Part shown: positions 24,081-34,159 of the stretch, one piece after another | Layout of the letters: the number at the start of each line of letters is the position of its first letter | Numbering within the stretch: the stretch's first letter is position 1 | Source of the DNA: Emiliania huxleyi CCMP1516 | Taxonomy: Eukaryota > Haptophyta > Isochrysidales > Noelaerhabdaceae | Length of the DNA stretch: 64,000 nucleotides | Assembly (NCBI RefSeq): GCF_000372725.1 | Contig: NW_005200881.1 | Span: 106,112 to 170,111, forward strand | Reading direction: 5' to 3' | Notes under the pieces: generated by a model | Seen by the model: the letters and a program-made list of their open reading frames with translations, nothing else | Told to the model about the DNA's origin: nothing | Database searches by the model: none | Position numbers and translations under genes: made by a program

Positions 24081-25095
24081 TCTGTGCCGCCTCTCTGTCA
24101 GCAAACCACACTGGACCTTACAACGTGAGAGAGCTCTCACGCCGCGCGTAGGGCCCCTAGGGGCCTAGAGAGCACAACCCCCTCTCTCTTTTCTCCCAGT
24201 AAGCTAAAAGTACGTACAACGTCGAGAATATCGTCAATCGTTTTCGCTTTGGAACGCGCAGCCATATGTCACATGCATACCAAGGTAGAGTATCTGAGGG
24301 GCTGTTCTGCAATACCTACCTTAGACTTTTGCGTTGGGTCGATATTGAGAATATTTTGACCACACGGCTAGACGGCGGATGCCAAAAATCGCTCCAAAGT
24401 GCCAAAACGCAAAAGTCTCCCAACCAGGGCTGGTGGATTAACGTTAACACGGTGTTCAAACTTTAACGGTTAACACCACAGCCGTAGAGGTGTTCAAACG
24501 TGTTAACTCGGGAGGTGTTGACACGCTCCGTTAGATGCGGGCGAGTGGCTGGCGCGAATTATTTGAAGGAGCGCTACTCGAGTACCAGAGTCCAGAGTTG
24601 TCACGCCGGCCACGCACGGCACACGCCCACGCGCTCGCTGGGCGGTGCTGAGACTGGCCGCAGCGCGATGAACGGCTGAGGGAGGGTGTAGAGGATGTAG
24701 AGTGTAGAGCGCTGTAGAGCTGTAGAGATGTAGAGCGCTGGAGAGCGCTGTAGAGCTGTAGAGCTCTACATCCGCCGCGTGACGATGCGCCTCCGTTGTA
24801 CTTGTAGAGCGATGTAGAGCGCGATTTTGCTGCAGAGTTTGTTGTAGAGGGCCGTGGATGTAGAGGATGTAGAGCGAGGCCAGGAGCGAGGCAGGAGCGA
24901 GGCAGGCGGAGCGACGGAACACGTCGGCGTCTTTTGCCCCCCTCTCTGTCTTCGGTTTTAGTCCTTCTCGGTCCATTTCCGTACCGCACTCGCCCCAAAC
25001 CAAACCCTGACCAAACCCGAAACCGAGTCCCTTGGGGCAAAAACCCTTGTGGCGTGTGCGTCGCGCAGCGGAGCGTCGCTACCACGCTCGAGGCA
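24081..25095. other. Intergenic with minisatellite
   Basis: It starts with a palindromic gggcccctaggggcc block (about 24149) and an AT-richer 300 bp (24190-24480) with a near-repeated gttaacacgg/gtgttcaaac pair. The tandem gtagag minisatellite follows. 24900-25095 may be the 5' region of the next small gene. No supported gene. Confidence 0.45.
24688..24870. repeat. GTAGAG minisatellite
   Basis: Irregular tandem array of gtagagctgtagagatgtagagcgct-type units (6-10 bp core gtagag) over about 180 bp. Confidence 0.8.
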
Positions 25096-25389
25096 ATGCC
25101 GCTCGCCTCTTCCCAGATCGACGCCGACGCGCTGGCCGCCTCCGCATCCACCAACGGCTCGCTCGGCGTGTGTGCTGGGCTCCGCAGCAGCGGCGTCGAT
25201 CCGGCGTCAGCCGAGAGCTTTGGGATTCTCTGCCGAGACGATCGAGGGGTCCCGTACCACGCGGAATCGACCCTATCCCGTCCGTGCTCAAGTGCTCAAG
25301 ACAGAGGAAGGGAGGGCGTTGGCCGCCTGTGCCAGCTGCGGCTGCGTGTGGGCAGAGCACCAGAGCTGCTGCCAGCAAGAGGAGTGTGA
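25096..25389 (+). CDS. Small hypothetical gene broken or spliced around repeat R2
   Basis: ATG 25096 opens MPLASSQIDADALAASASTN then GSLGVCAGLRSSGVDPASAE, which reads like a real N-terminus. The frame then enters a copy of dispersed repeat R2 (25233-25300). Directly after the repeat a different frame (ending at the TAG at 25405) reads TEEGRALAACASCGCVWAEH and QSCCQQEECEELTS, which is also protein-like. R2 may therefore be an intron, an exonised insertion, or a disruption. I could not find phase-compatible splice sites, so the coordinates are only the first open frame. Confidence 0.35.
   Translation: MPLASSQIDADALAASASTNGSLGVCAGLRSSGVDPASAESFGILCRDDRGVPYHAESTLSRPCSSAQDRGREGVGRLCQLRLRVGRAPELLPARGV
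25233..25300 (+). repeat. Dispersed repeat R2, short copy
   Basis: cgagacgatcgaggggtccc ... gtgctcaagtgctcaag matches the 3' half of the R2 copies at 37774-37908 and 53532-53665, with a 4-bp insertion. Confidence 0.8.
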
Positions 25390-25390
25390 A

Positions 25391-25510
25391 GAGCTCACTA
25401 GCTAGAGCTCACACTAGAGGCCGTCATCGCATTCGCCCTGGGACCCAGCGCTGACTTCTGACTGTCGTTGCTGTCGACCCCTTTCTCGACTGTCTGAGCT
25501 TGTGCGTCTT
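25391..25510 (-). repeat. Dispersed repeat R3, copy 2 (inverted)
   Basis: Reverse complement of 13690-13810: gagctcactagctagagctc ... tgggacccagcgctgacttc. It is followed at about 25562-25602 by an inverted copy of ggatatcctttggccgcgtt, which also occurs at about 63280. Confidence 0.75.
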
Positions 25511-25634
25511 GGGCACTTGGAGCACTTGGAGTGCAGTCATTAGCCTCACATCCAGGGCGTGCTACCCAACGCGGCCAAAGGATATCCACCTCGAGAACCT
25601 CGAGAGCACTTGAGAGAGGCCGTGCTTCTGTTTT

Positions 25635-25763
25635 TGAGAGAGATTTTTAGCAATACCAAACAACTCTAACACTCACACGTCATATGGGGCCTGGAGCCCT
25701 GTCCACGCGCGCGCGAGACGTGCAGACAGGGTTGCCAGGTGAGAGCGAATGGCGCGGTTCACG
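25635..25763 (+). repeat. Dispersed repeat R1, copy 1
   Basis: gagagagatttttagcaata ... gagcgaatggcgcggttcac, about 130 bp, also at 32515-32672 and 36525-36668. This copy ends about 90 bp before the start codon of the RRM gene and could supply part of its 5' leader. Confidence 0.85.
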
Positions 25764-25853
25764 TTTGTTCTGTTTTTGTGAAGAGTCACTCCCCAAAACG
25801 CACCGGCCGCAGCTGAGGCAGGTAAGTAAAGGCGCGGTGTGCAACAAGACGCG

Positions 25854-28800
25854 ATGGACGCCTTTGGCGCCTTCTCAAAACAGGACTACCGCAGTCTCGG
25901 AGGAGAGAGAGACCCCTCTCTCTCCACCCCCATCGGCGGCATTGGTGGCGGTGGCGGCTCCTCCGCGGCCGGCTTTGGCGGCGCAGCGCCGATGGGCATT
26001 CGCGCGAGTGGGGTGGGGAGCCCGGGCAGCAGCGGTCCGATGTCACCGCTGCAGCCGCCCGTCCCCAACCCCGCCTCCAGCTTCGGCGCGATGGCGCTCC
26101 CTCCTCGCATGGGGGCTGGCTTGGGCCGCCCAATGTCGGGTGGTGGCGGCGGCGCTCCTGGCATCGGCAGGCCTCCGCACCTCGGCGCGTACGCGGGCGG
26201 CGCGGGCGGGCTTGCCTTCGCGCCGATGGGGCCCGTCGCGATGGGCGGCGGAGGCCTCGGCGGCGGCATGGGAGGCGGCGGCGTCGGCGGAGGGATGGGA
26301 GGCGGGATGGGTGCGTATGGCGCTCCCGTGCCCGACTACCCCGACTACCGCGGCCTCGCGGGCGAGTTCGCGCTCGGGGGCGAGTACGGCGCGATGCGGC
26401 CGGCTGACGGTGGCATGCTCGGCATGGGCGGCGTCGGCCGCTGGCCCGGCCCCCTCGGCGCCAATCCCCTGGGAGGAGGGTCGCGGCTTGGCGACGGAAG
26501 GGGCGGCGGCGGGCTCGGAGGTCTGGGCGGCGCGGGAGGGCTGAGCGGGATCGGGGGCGGCGGGCTGGGAGGAGGGCTGCCGGGCGGACTGGGGGGGCTG
26601 CCGCTCTCCCACTCGCGGGCCGTCTTCATCTCGATGCTGGCGCGCCGACCCCGCCACACCGGGGCTCTGTTTGAATGCCACACTCTTGCGGCACCCTTTC
26701 CCCCACGGCGCTGTCCACTCGCACCCATACGGCCTGCCGCCGCCCGACGACCCCACAGACACGCCCTCTCTGCGGCGGCGGCCGCCGCCCTCTCCCTCCT
26801 CGCCCGCTCGCCTCCCCCCCACCCACCCACCCACCCACCCCCTCCCCGTGCCGCCCTCCTCAGCCGCCAAACATCTCCTACGAGGAGCTCTGCTCGGCCG
26901 TCGGCGCGACGCTAGATGCGGAACCGTACACGCATCGCTTGCACACCGTCACAACCACCGCCCACGCCACCGCCGCCCTCGCCGCCCTCGCCCTCGCCAA
27001 CGCCGCCCTCGCCAACGCCGCCCACACCGCCTCCGCCCTCGCCACCGCCGCCGCCGCCGCCGCCGCCCTCGCCACCCTCGCCCTCCCGCCACCGCCCTCG
27101 CCGCCTTCCACGCCCCGCCTCCCACGCGCCGCCTCCCACGCCCCGCCTCCTCCCTCCGAGCAGGCGAGTTATATATATATATATAGTATATACGCCTCGT
27201 CCCCCCGAGCAGGCGAGTACGGCCCGCTCGAGTCAGTCAAGATCATCCCCGACAAGCGGCACGGCTTCGTCAACTTCGTCGACCCGGCAGACGCACTGCA
27301 GCTGATGGCCTCCACCGGCCAGCAGGCGCTCGTCTTCTGCTTCTTCTCATTAGTTATGGCTCTTCTTGGCATCCCTCCCTGGGCCAGCAGCCTACCTCCT
27401 TCCCACGGCCGGCCACGCCACAGCCACGCCACAGCCAGGACACGTCCACGACACGGCGTTGAACTCTGCCACTGCCGCGCGCAGCAGACACCGACGCGCC
27501 ATCCGCGACGCGTCCGACACGTCTTCGCCCCGTCGCCTCAGGTCCCTCTGCGCGGCAAGCCGACTCTGCTGCAGTGGGGCAAGGCGCGGCCCGTGCCGAA
27601 CGACCTGATGCAGGCGCCGGAGATCGGCCGGAGGGAGGGAGAGACAGCGACAGCCCGCATGAGCCAGCGACAAGCCCCCCCGCCCCCTCCTCCCCCTCCC
27701 CCCCCAGGCAATCCGCACGGGAGCAACCCGCTCCATCTACGTGTGCAACGTGCCCGAGGGCGCGTCGGAGGCGGCGCTCACCGCGGTCTTCTCCCCGTAC
27801 GGCGAGCTCGAGTCCGTTCGGATGGTGCCCAAGAAGCGGGCCGCGTTTGCTAACTACACCTGCGTCGCCTCCGCCATCCAAGCGCGCGAGCGGCTGCACG
27901 GGCGGGCGAGGCCGGCGCCGTTTGCAGAGGCGGCGGCGGCCGAGGCGGCGTCGGGCGTGCCCGGCTCGGGCAAGCCGCTGCTCATCAACTTCACCTCCTC
28001 GCAGCAGAATTGCATGCGCGCGCGCAACGGGCGGCCTCCGCCGTGGCACGGAGGCGCTTACTTTGAGAGGCCGGCGAAGGGGCGCGGGTGGGGCGGCGGG
28101 CGCGGGCGGGGCTTCTTCGGTGGCGGGAGGGGAGGGCCGAGCAGCTACGGAGGGAGCAGCTACGCCGCCTCGATCCCCACCCGGTCGAGAGGGCTCTACT
28201 TCGGCTCTCTGCCCGACTCTGCAGGGCTGGCCGAGCTGGCGTCGCTCGTCGAGCGGTACGGCGTCGTCGAGTCGATGCGGCTCGTGCGGCCGAAGAGCTG
28301 CGCCTTCATCAACTTTTTCCTGGAGGCCGCCGCACCGCACCAAACCTCCGCGCCACACCTCCTCCACCGCCACACCCTCCTCCACCCCCACCACCGCCAC
28401 CACCGCCACACCCTCCTCCACCGCCACACCCTCCTCCACCCCCCCCCACCGCCGCCGCCGCCACCGCCGCCGCCGCCGGCGCCGCCGCCGGCCTCGGCCC
28501 TTCCTCGGCCCTTCCTCGGCCATTCCCTCGACCCTCCGCCCCTCTTCCGCCCTTGTAGGACGTCGCCGTGGCCGTCCTCGAGCACCTCTCGAGCGACGAG
28601 GGGCGAGGGCTGCTGCTCAACGGCAAGCGGCTCACCGCAAACTACGCGAAGGCGCGCGCGCCCACCGGCGAGCAGCTGGAGCAGTACGAGGGTGGCGCGC
28701 GGCGCAAGCTGCGCCTCCGCTTCCGCGCCGCCGCCCCGAGCGAGAGCGAGGTCAAGGCGGCGCTGGGCAAGGCGGAGGCGCTGGTCTGCGTCGGGGAGGC

Positions 28801-29435
28801 GGAGGCGGGCGGGGAGGGCGGGGAGATCCTCCAGGTCGACTTCGCCTCCGTCAGTGCGGCGTGCGCGGCGAAGGAGGTGAGCCGGGGGGGGGAGGGGGAG
28901 GCGCGGGGCTGAGAGGCCAGACGTCGTGTGCGGGTCCAGAGGCGGCGCTCGGGGGCAGAGACGCGGGGCCAGACGCGCCGCTTGGCCCCGCTGAGCACGC
29001 CCTCGCGCCCCTGTCCCCAGGCGCTCGAGGAGGGCGAGGGCGAGGGCGAGGAGGGAGGAGAGGCGGGCAGCGCCGAGGGCGGCGCTCAGCCGACCGCAGC
29101 CAGCAGGCGCGCCCCCCGCACCCTCCACCCGCCCTTCCTCTCCTCCCGCCTACCCTCCTCCTCCCTCCTTCGCCACCTCGAGACCTCGCGACTGCCTCCG
29201 CAGGCTCGGCGTCGTCAGCGTCGAGTTTGTCGTGGAGCCGGTGGAGGCCCTGCCGACGCCTCCCGCCGCCAACGGCGCGGCGGATGCCGCGGCGGGCGGC
29301 GAGGGCGCGGCGGAGGGGGCGGGGAAGGAGCTCGTCGACGAGATAGTGTCTGGGCTTGGCGAGGCCGCGCTCGGCGACCCGCCAGCAGTGGCTGCCATTC
29401 TGACGGAGGAGGCGGAGGCAGCCAGCCTCACCTAG
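25854..29435 (+). CDS. MRN1/Nrd1-like RNA-binding protein with several RRMs, 8 exons
   Basis: Exons 25854-26639, 26864-26903, 27213-27325, 27542-27613, 27708-28325, 28559-28876, 29021-29088 and 29204-29435 join to 748 residues. The N-terminus is a long Gly/Met/Pro-rich region. RRM 1 spans four exons: AVFISMLPPNISYEELCSAV, GEYGPLESVKIIPDKRHGFV, NFVDPADALQLMAS, and LRGKPTLLQWGKARPVPNDL. RRM 2 has RSIYVCNVPEGASEAALTAV and LESVRMVPKKRAAFANYTCV. An RGG/Gly segment follows, then RRM 3 with RGLYFGSLPDSAGLAELASL and VESMRLVRPKSCAFINFF. The pattern 'I..LP...K..AFVNF ... G..I...W' is that of fungal Mrn1/Nrd1-type mRNA-binding proteins, so a role in mRNA fate is inferred. Six of seven introns have GC donors; only 28877 is GT. 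A strong caggtaagt at 25819 may be a 5' UTR donor or chance. Confidence 0.85.
27168..27212 (+). repeat. Duplicated 3' splice region around a TA microsatellite
   Basis: ccgagcaggcgagt occurs just before and again just after a (TA)n stretch (tatatatatatatata, 27171-27190) at the end of intron 26904-27212. The second copy is the exon start used; the first is a ready-made alternative acceptor. Confidence 0.6.
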
Positions 29436-31002
29436 CCGGCTCGCACGCGCGGGCGAGCCGCCTCCGCCGCGTCCGGCTCGCCGGCAGGCCAGCCTGCGTC
29501 ACACAGCCTGCGTGGCTCCGGGCGGGCGGGCGGCGGCAGCGGCGGCGGGGGGGGGCGAGATCGCAGGCCGCGCCGGCGAGGAGGCGCCGGAGCGCTCTTA
29601 GTGCGATGTACCAACGACTCGGCGCAGGGCGGACGCGGCACATTGGCGCCCGCCCTCGCGCCGGCTGCTCTTGCGGCTTTGGGGATGAGACACGCATGGC
29701 TGTCTTAACTTATGTGCAATGCTTGGGCCTGGGGGGAGAGGGCGTGAGGAGGCACAGCGCACAGGGCGGGTGTGTGCCTCTCGAGACCGGCATGGCATGA
29801 CTCTTGCGCCGCGCTGTGCTGTAGTGGGCTGCGGGGTTCGATATTCGGGCGAGCAGGTGCTTGGGGATTGCCGGTCTAATATGGACCCGGGGCTGGTGTC
29901 GCGGTCGCACACACGCTCGCGCCTCTTTATTATCCTTTAATATATTCTAGACGCCGCCTCTCCACACTCAGGACGCAGCATGCACGAGCAGCGCCAGCGC
30001 GTCGCGCGTGCCACCTCGCACACCTGCCTGCTGCCACCTCGAAGCTGGCAAGCTCGACGTCCATCTCTCTGCGGTCGAGGGCTTGTCGAGGCTTGCACAT
30101 GGGTTCTCGCGTCGCGGGCAGTGGGCACCAGCCCACCACCACATCACTGAAAAAAAAAATAAAATATTCTTAGCTTCAAGCCCCCCTCCGAGACTAGGGA
30201 CAGTCACCACAGATACATACGTCGGTGGGAGTGCCCCCCGCCCCCACTTGCCCTGACTGCACAGGATAGCGTGCCCCGATAACGGCGACACATAGTGGGG
30301 GACACCACGCAAGGAGAGGGTGCGAAGGCTCATTGGGGTGCTAGGTGGGACCATGAGGGGGGGTGGGCGGGGTCCTGTGGGGGTGAAATGTTGCGCGGCG
30401 AATTCGAACCTACCCCCTCGCCGCGCCGATCCTCACGCGGAGGGTAAAACCCTGTGGGACAAAACCCCCCCGCGGTCGGCAGTCTTCAGAGTGGACCCCC
30501 CCCTCCCCAGCCTCCCCTGTGCATCTCGCACCCCCCCCCGCTCCCCATCGGTGACTCGCGAAGGACACGGACACTCGGGGTGAGGGGGGGTCCCCCCGGA
30601 GGGGGCTCTGGGGCATTGTTGGGTTGATCGCTCGTGCCGATCTCGGGTCGATCTCGGGTCGATCTCGGGTCGATCTCGGGTCGATCTCGGGTCGATCTCG
30701 GGTCGATCTCGGGTCTCGGGTCGGTCTTGGGTCGGTCTCGGAGTGGTCTAGATTTAGAAAAAATGGCGCGTGATGAGGCGAGATGAGGCGAGGTGAGGCG
30801 AGATGAGGCGAGATGACCACCACATCACTGATCACACGACAGCCTAGGGCGGGGCTGGCGCGGCCTGGAGGTGCCGGAGACAGTGGATCGTGCATAAATA
30901 TCTTCAGTCCCGGATTCGCCTCTCTCGGATACGTTCGAAGGCGGTGGCGGTGGCGAATGGGCACGTGTACACACAGAGCCTCGCACCCTTTCGCCCTTCT
31001 CA
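29436..31002. other. Intergenic with simple repeats, no gene
   Basis: 29436-29950 is likely 3' UTR of the RRM gene, becoming AT-rich at cctttaatatattc (29935). 30130-30600 contains G-rich blocks and a tRNA B-box-like ggttcgaattcgcc on the minus strand (about 30400-30413) without a complete tRNA. 30632-30720 and 30760-30815 are tandem repeats. No coding sequence is supported. Confidence 0.5.
30632..30725. repeat. 12-bp tandem repeat (tcgatctcgggt)
   Basis: About seven copies of tcgatctcgggt with drift at the right end (tcggtcttgggt), followed at 30770-30816 by a second array of gatgaggcga units. Confidence 0.85.
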
Positions 31003-32430
31003 TCACTGCCCCGGCGCCCACGTCTCGATCTTCTTGGGCAGCAGCTGGTTGGACAGGTCCTCCCCGTGGCCTAAGCAGCCGTACTCGCCCTTGCCCCACG
31101 TGAAGACGGCGCCGTCGGCGGTGATGGCGAGGCTGTGCGAGAGTGCAGCAGACACAGCGACGACGCGCTGGCCAGCCAACGCCTCGATCTTCTTCGGCAG
31201 CGGCTGGTTCTGCTCGTCACCGTGGCCCAACCTGACAAAGATGCCACCGCCCCAGCTCCAGACGCCGCCGTCGGCGGTGAGGGCGAGGCTGTGGTACAGC
31301 CCAGCCGACACAGTGACGACGCGCTGGCCAGCCCACGCCTCGATCTTCTTCGGCAGCAGCTGGTCCTGCGTGTCGCCGTGGCCCAGCTCGCCGTAGCGAC
31401 CATTGCCCCAGCTCCAGACCTCTCCATCGGCGGTCATTGCGAGGCTACTCATATTTCCGGCCGAGACAGCGACGACGTGCTGGCCAGCCAACGCCTCGAT
31501 CTTCTTGGGCAGCAGCTGGCGCTGCTCGTCGCCGTGGCCCAGCTCGCCCCTGCCTCCACCGCCTCCACCGCCCCAGCTCCAGACGGCGCCGTCGGCGGTG
31601 ATGGCGAGGCTGTGGGTCTCTCCAGCCGAGACAGCGACGACACGCTGGCCAGCAAAGGCCTCGATCTTCTTGGGCAGGTGCTGGTGCCAGCGGTCGTCGC
31701 CGTGGCCCAACTGGCCTTCGCCTCCAAAGCCCCAGCTCCAGACGGCGCCGTCGGCGGCGAGGGAGAGGCTGTGGTTGTCTCCCGCCGACACAGCAACGAC
31801 GCGCTGGCCAGCAAAGGCCTCGACCTTCGTCGGCTGCCACTGCTTCTGCTCGTCACCGTGGCCCAACCGGCCAGAGGCTCCAAAACCCCAGCTCCAGACG
31901 GCCCCGCCGGCAGTGAGGGCGAGGTTGTGCGCATCTCCGACCGACACGCTCACGGCGCGCTCGCCGCCCAGCGCCGAGGGGAGGCGCGTCGGCGTGTTGA
32001 GCCGCGTCACGCCATCGCCGTGCACGAGCAGCGCTGGAACGTAGGACGGCGCAGAGCCGCACGACGAGAGCCGCCCCTCGCCGTCGATGAAGTCGCTGTG
32101 CCGATAGCCTGCCGGCGGGTTGGACTCGCGCAGCAGCGCCGCAAAGCACAGCCACCGCACGGCGCAGCTCTCGTCCTCCGGCTGCACCGGCAGCTCGTGG
32201 CCGCGCTCTTGCGCCCTCAAGCGGATGCCCTCTACCGCAAGCGAGGCGTGGAAGAGGAGCGAGACGGCCGCGACGCGAGCGATGTCGGCGGGGTCGCAGC
32301 GAGAGACGACGCGCACGAGGAGGTCCGTGGGGAGATCGAGGAGGCGGGTGGATGGCGGCGTGTCTGGCGAGGGAGCGGCGGTGGAGGAGGAGGCGAGGCG
32401 GCGCGAGCGGCGGCGCGGCGGGGTGGACAT
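31003..32430 (-). CDS. F-box protein with RCC1-type beta-propeller
   Basis: An intronless frame of 475 residues from ATG 32430 (MSTPPRRRSRRLASSSTAAP). Residues about 28-75 form an F-box (LLDLPTDLLVRVVSRCDPAD, IARVAAVSLLFHAS). From about 170 to the end come six to seven RCC1 repeats with the unit 'VSAG..HSLA.TADGAVWSWG.G..G.LGHGDE...LPKKIEA.AGQRVV', which should close a seven-bladed propeller. F-box plus RCC1 proteins are usually substrate receptors of SCF ubiquitin ligases; which protein is targeted is unknown. The frame stays open to 32559, but those codons lie in dispersed repeat R1 and an upstream untranslated segment. The last blades are highly similar at DNA level, a sign of recent internal duplication. 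Confidence 0.88.
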   Translation of the reverse strand: MSTPPRRRSRRLASSSTAAPSPDTPPSTRLLDLPTDLLVRVVSRCDPADIARVAAVSLLFHASLAVEGIRLRAQERGHELPVQPEDESCAVRWLCFAALLRESNPPAGYRHSDFIDGEGRLSSCGSAPSYVPALLVHGDGVTRLNTPTRLPSALGGERAVSVSVGDAHNLALTAGGAVWSWGFGASGRLGHGDEQKQWQPTKVEAFAGQRVVAVSAGDNHSLSLAADGAVWSWGFGGEGQLGHGDDRWHQHLPKKIEAFAGQRVVAVSAGETHSLAITADGAVWSWGGGGGGGRGELGHGDEQRQLLPKKIEALAGQHVVAVSAGNMSSLAMTADGEVWSWGNGRYGELGHGDTQDQLLPKKIEAWAGQRVVTVSAGLYHSLALTADGGVWSWGGGIFVRLGHGDEQNQPLPKKIEALAGQRVVAVSAALSHSLAITADGAVFTWGKGEYGCLGHGEDLSNQLLPKKIETWAPGQ

Positions 32431-32966
32431 CGCGAGAAAAAGAAACCGTGGTGCCCCCGGGGTCCCGTCAGCCACCGAGATCCTGTGCTTCATGGGCAGC
32501 GAGCGCTTGCTCGTCGGAGAGAGAGAGAGACTTTTAGCAATACCAAACAACTCTAACACTCACACGTCATTTGGGGCCTGTTCACGCGCGAGACGTACGT
32601 GCAGACAGGGTTGCCAGGTGTGAGGTGAGAGCGAATGGCGCGGTTCACGCCTCGCACAACAGAGAGAGAGAGCGCTCTGCATGGTGGGACATAAAAGAGA
32701 GCGAGTACTTGGGCGAGGAGGCCGTGCGGTCAACGCTGCCGCGCGCGTTGTCTCGTCGGCCGGTCGCACGAGGACAACTTTCCGCCGCAGATCACGTCTC
32801 TGCGGGCCAGACGACCAGGGGGGGGGGGGGGGGCGTGTTTTTATCTCTTTTACACTTATGTGGTCTTTTGACCCCTTTCAGCGACACGCGGACTTCACGG
32901 CCACAAGTCGACACAAGGGCAAGACGTCCGTCCACTCACTGCGCAGCGGGCCCTTCTGCTCGTGTG
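32431..32966. other. Divergent intergenic region with R1 repeat
   Basis: The shared upstream region of the F-box/RCC1 gene (-) and the 4-exon orphan (+). It contains R1 copy 2 (32515-32672), a ga-rich stretch, and a 14-bp G homopolymer at 32820-32833. Promoters for both genes presumably lie here. Confidence 0.5.
32515..32672 (+). repeat. Dispersed repeat R1, copy 2
   Basis: Same sequence family as 25635-25763 with small indels; extended at the right by ctcgcacaacagagagagag, as in copy 3. Confidence 0.85.
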
Positions 32967-33830
32967 ATGGTCGTCTGGTTCGATCAGCTCGACGGTGCCG
33001 TCGATACGTGCGCCGCCGCTGGCATTCCATTCTGCAGCCTGTGGGTCTGGTTCGGCTGGAGCAGCGTGCTCAATGAGGTTCGACACTGGATAACAGATCA
33101 TGCAGCACGGATCCTACCGATTGTCGACCGCGCGTCGGCCACGTGGGAAGCGAGCTGGGCCTCCCGCGCTGCCGCGTTTACTGCCCTCGGTGCACCAAGC
33201 CATTACCATGGTGTGAGGCCTTCCCACAGCTCGCGTCGCACTTTACTCCCGCGCCGCCACAGGTTTACTGTTCATGGTGCAATCTCAAGGCGGCGTCTCC
33301 CCTCATGAAGTCGTCGCAACGCTCTCCCACAGTCTTGAGACGATGACCTGGTTTGCTGGCTCGGTGCTGCGGCTGCCACGGAGGTGCCGGCCTCTACTGG
33401 GCGAGAGCTTGTGAGCTTCTGCTATCCCCGTGGCTGCGAGCAGGCACATGCTGCCCCTGCTCGGCGGCACACGGCTTCTCGCGCCGGTCATCCGTATCAC
33501 TGCGGGAGTGCTGCCGGGCCAGGCGCAACCGCCGCCTCGGCCTCAGAGAGAGAGAGAGAGACCGTCACTTCCCCTCGCGATTGGAATGGCTGACCTCTCT
33601 GAACAACGGATGGTGCGCAGGCGGTCTGGGCATCCCTCGGCGTCTGCCTGTCCGACGCCTTCGGCCTCACGCCCAGCCACCTGCGCCTCTCCCCTCGCAA
33701 CCTCCTCTCCTCTGCTCTGGGCGGCCTCACTAGAGGAGGGGCAAGGGAGGTTGACGGCTCGCGGCCTCCGATGGCACTGTGGCTTGCCGCAGCCGCGGTG
33801 TGGTGCGGCGCCGGTCTGACTCTTGGATGA
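32967..33830 (+). CDS. Four-exon orphan protein
   Basis: Exons 32967-33210, 33263-33410, 33444-33522 and 33621-33830 join in phase to 226 residues; no exon is long enough to be noticed alone. The protein begins MVVWFDQLDGAVDTCAAAGI and has aromatic/hydrophobic stretches (FCSLWVWFGWSSVLNEVRHW), then GGVSPHEVVATLSHSLETMT, LRLPRRCRPLLGESLHMLPL, GGTRLLAPVIRITAGVLPGQ and AVWASLGVCLSDAFGLTPSH. It ends in a hydrophobic helix, PPMALWLAAAAVWCGAGLTL. Introns 1 and 2 are GT-AG (51 and 33 bp, the second unusually short); intron 3 is GC-AG. It may be a tail-anchored membrane protein. I do not recognise the family. Confidence 0.55.
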
Positions 33831-34159
33831 CAGGGATGGCTGGAGCGACATGAGTGGTGGGGGTCGTATCGCGAGATCGTCTCGCCGGCTCGAGATTTTT
33901 TAACGCTCTCGTCTATGAACACGTATGCGTTAGTTCGTTAAAAATATATATAAGGGAGTAGTGTCTCGGCAACGTCAAGAGCGCGTGGGATTGGCAATAA
34001 CCAACATGAATGGCATCAGCGATCAGGGTGGAGAGACTGGAGTCTCGTCTCTCAATGATATGAAGATTACTACTAGTTCCTCTCACACAAAAAGGCCGCG
34101 GGCGGGGGGAAACGCCGCTCAATTTAAGGCACAAGGGCCCTGAGGGGCTCTCCCGTTTC
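33831..34159. other. Short intergenic region
   Basis: It holds the TATA-like box and a small + frame. It is probably 3' UTR of both neighbours. Confidence 0.4.
33945..33955 (+). promoter_or_regulatory. TATA-like box
   Basis: aaaatatatataaggg is a strong + strand TATA match in GC-rich surroundings. Downstream is only a 46-residue frame from ATG 34006 (MNGISDQGGETGVSSLNDMK) before the end of the methyltransferase gene on the other strand. It could drive a short or noncoding transcript antisense to that gene, or be chance. Confidence 0.3.

Noticed and set aside
27574-29346. 590-residue + strand frame
   Set aside because: Alternate frame of the RRM gene; Arg/Pro/Ser-rich with no motif, while the spliced frame has clear RRMs.
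29800-30420. tRNA gene candidates (gttcgatattc at about 29835; ggttcgaattcgcc at about 30410, minus)
   Set aside because: Only B-box-like text; no acceptor stem, A box or cloverleaf could be paired.
31135-32556. 473-residue + strand frame
   Set aside because: Antisense of the RCC1 repeats; its repetitiveness mirrors the propeller repeats.
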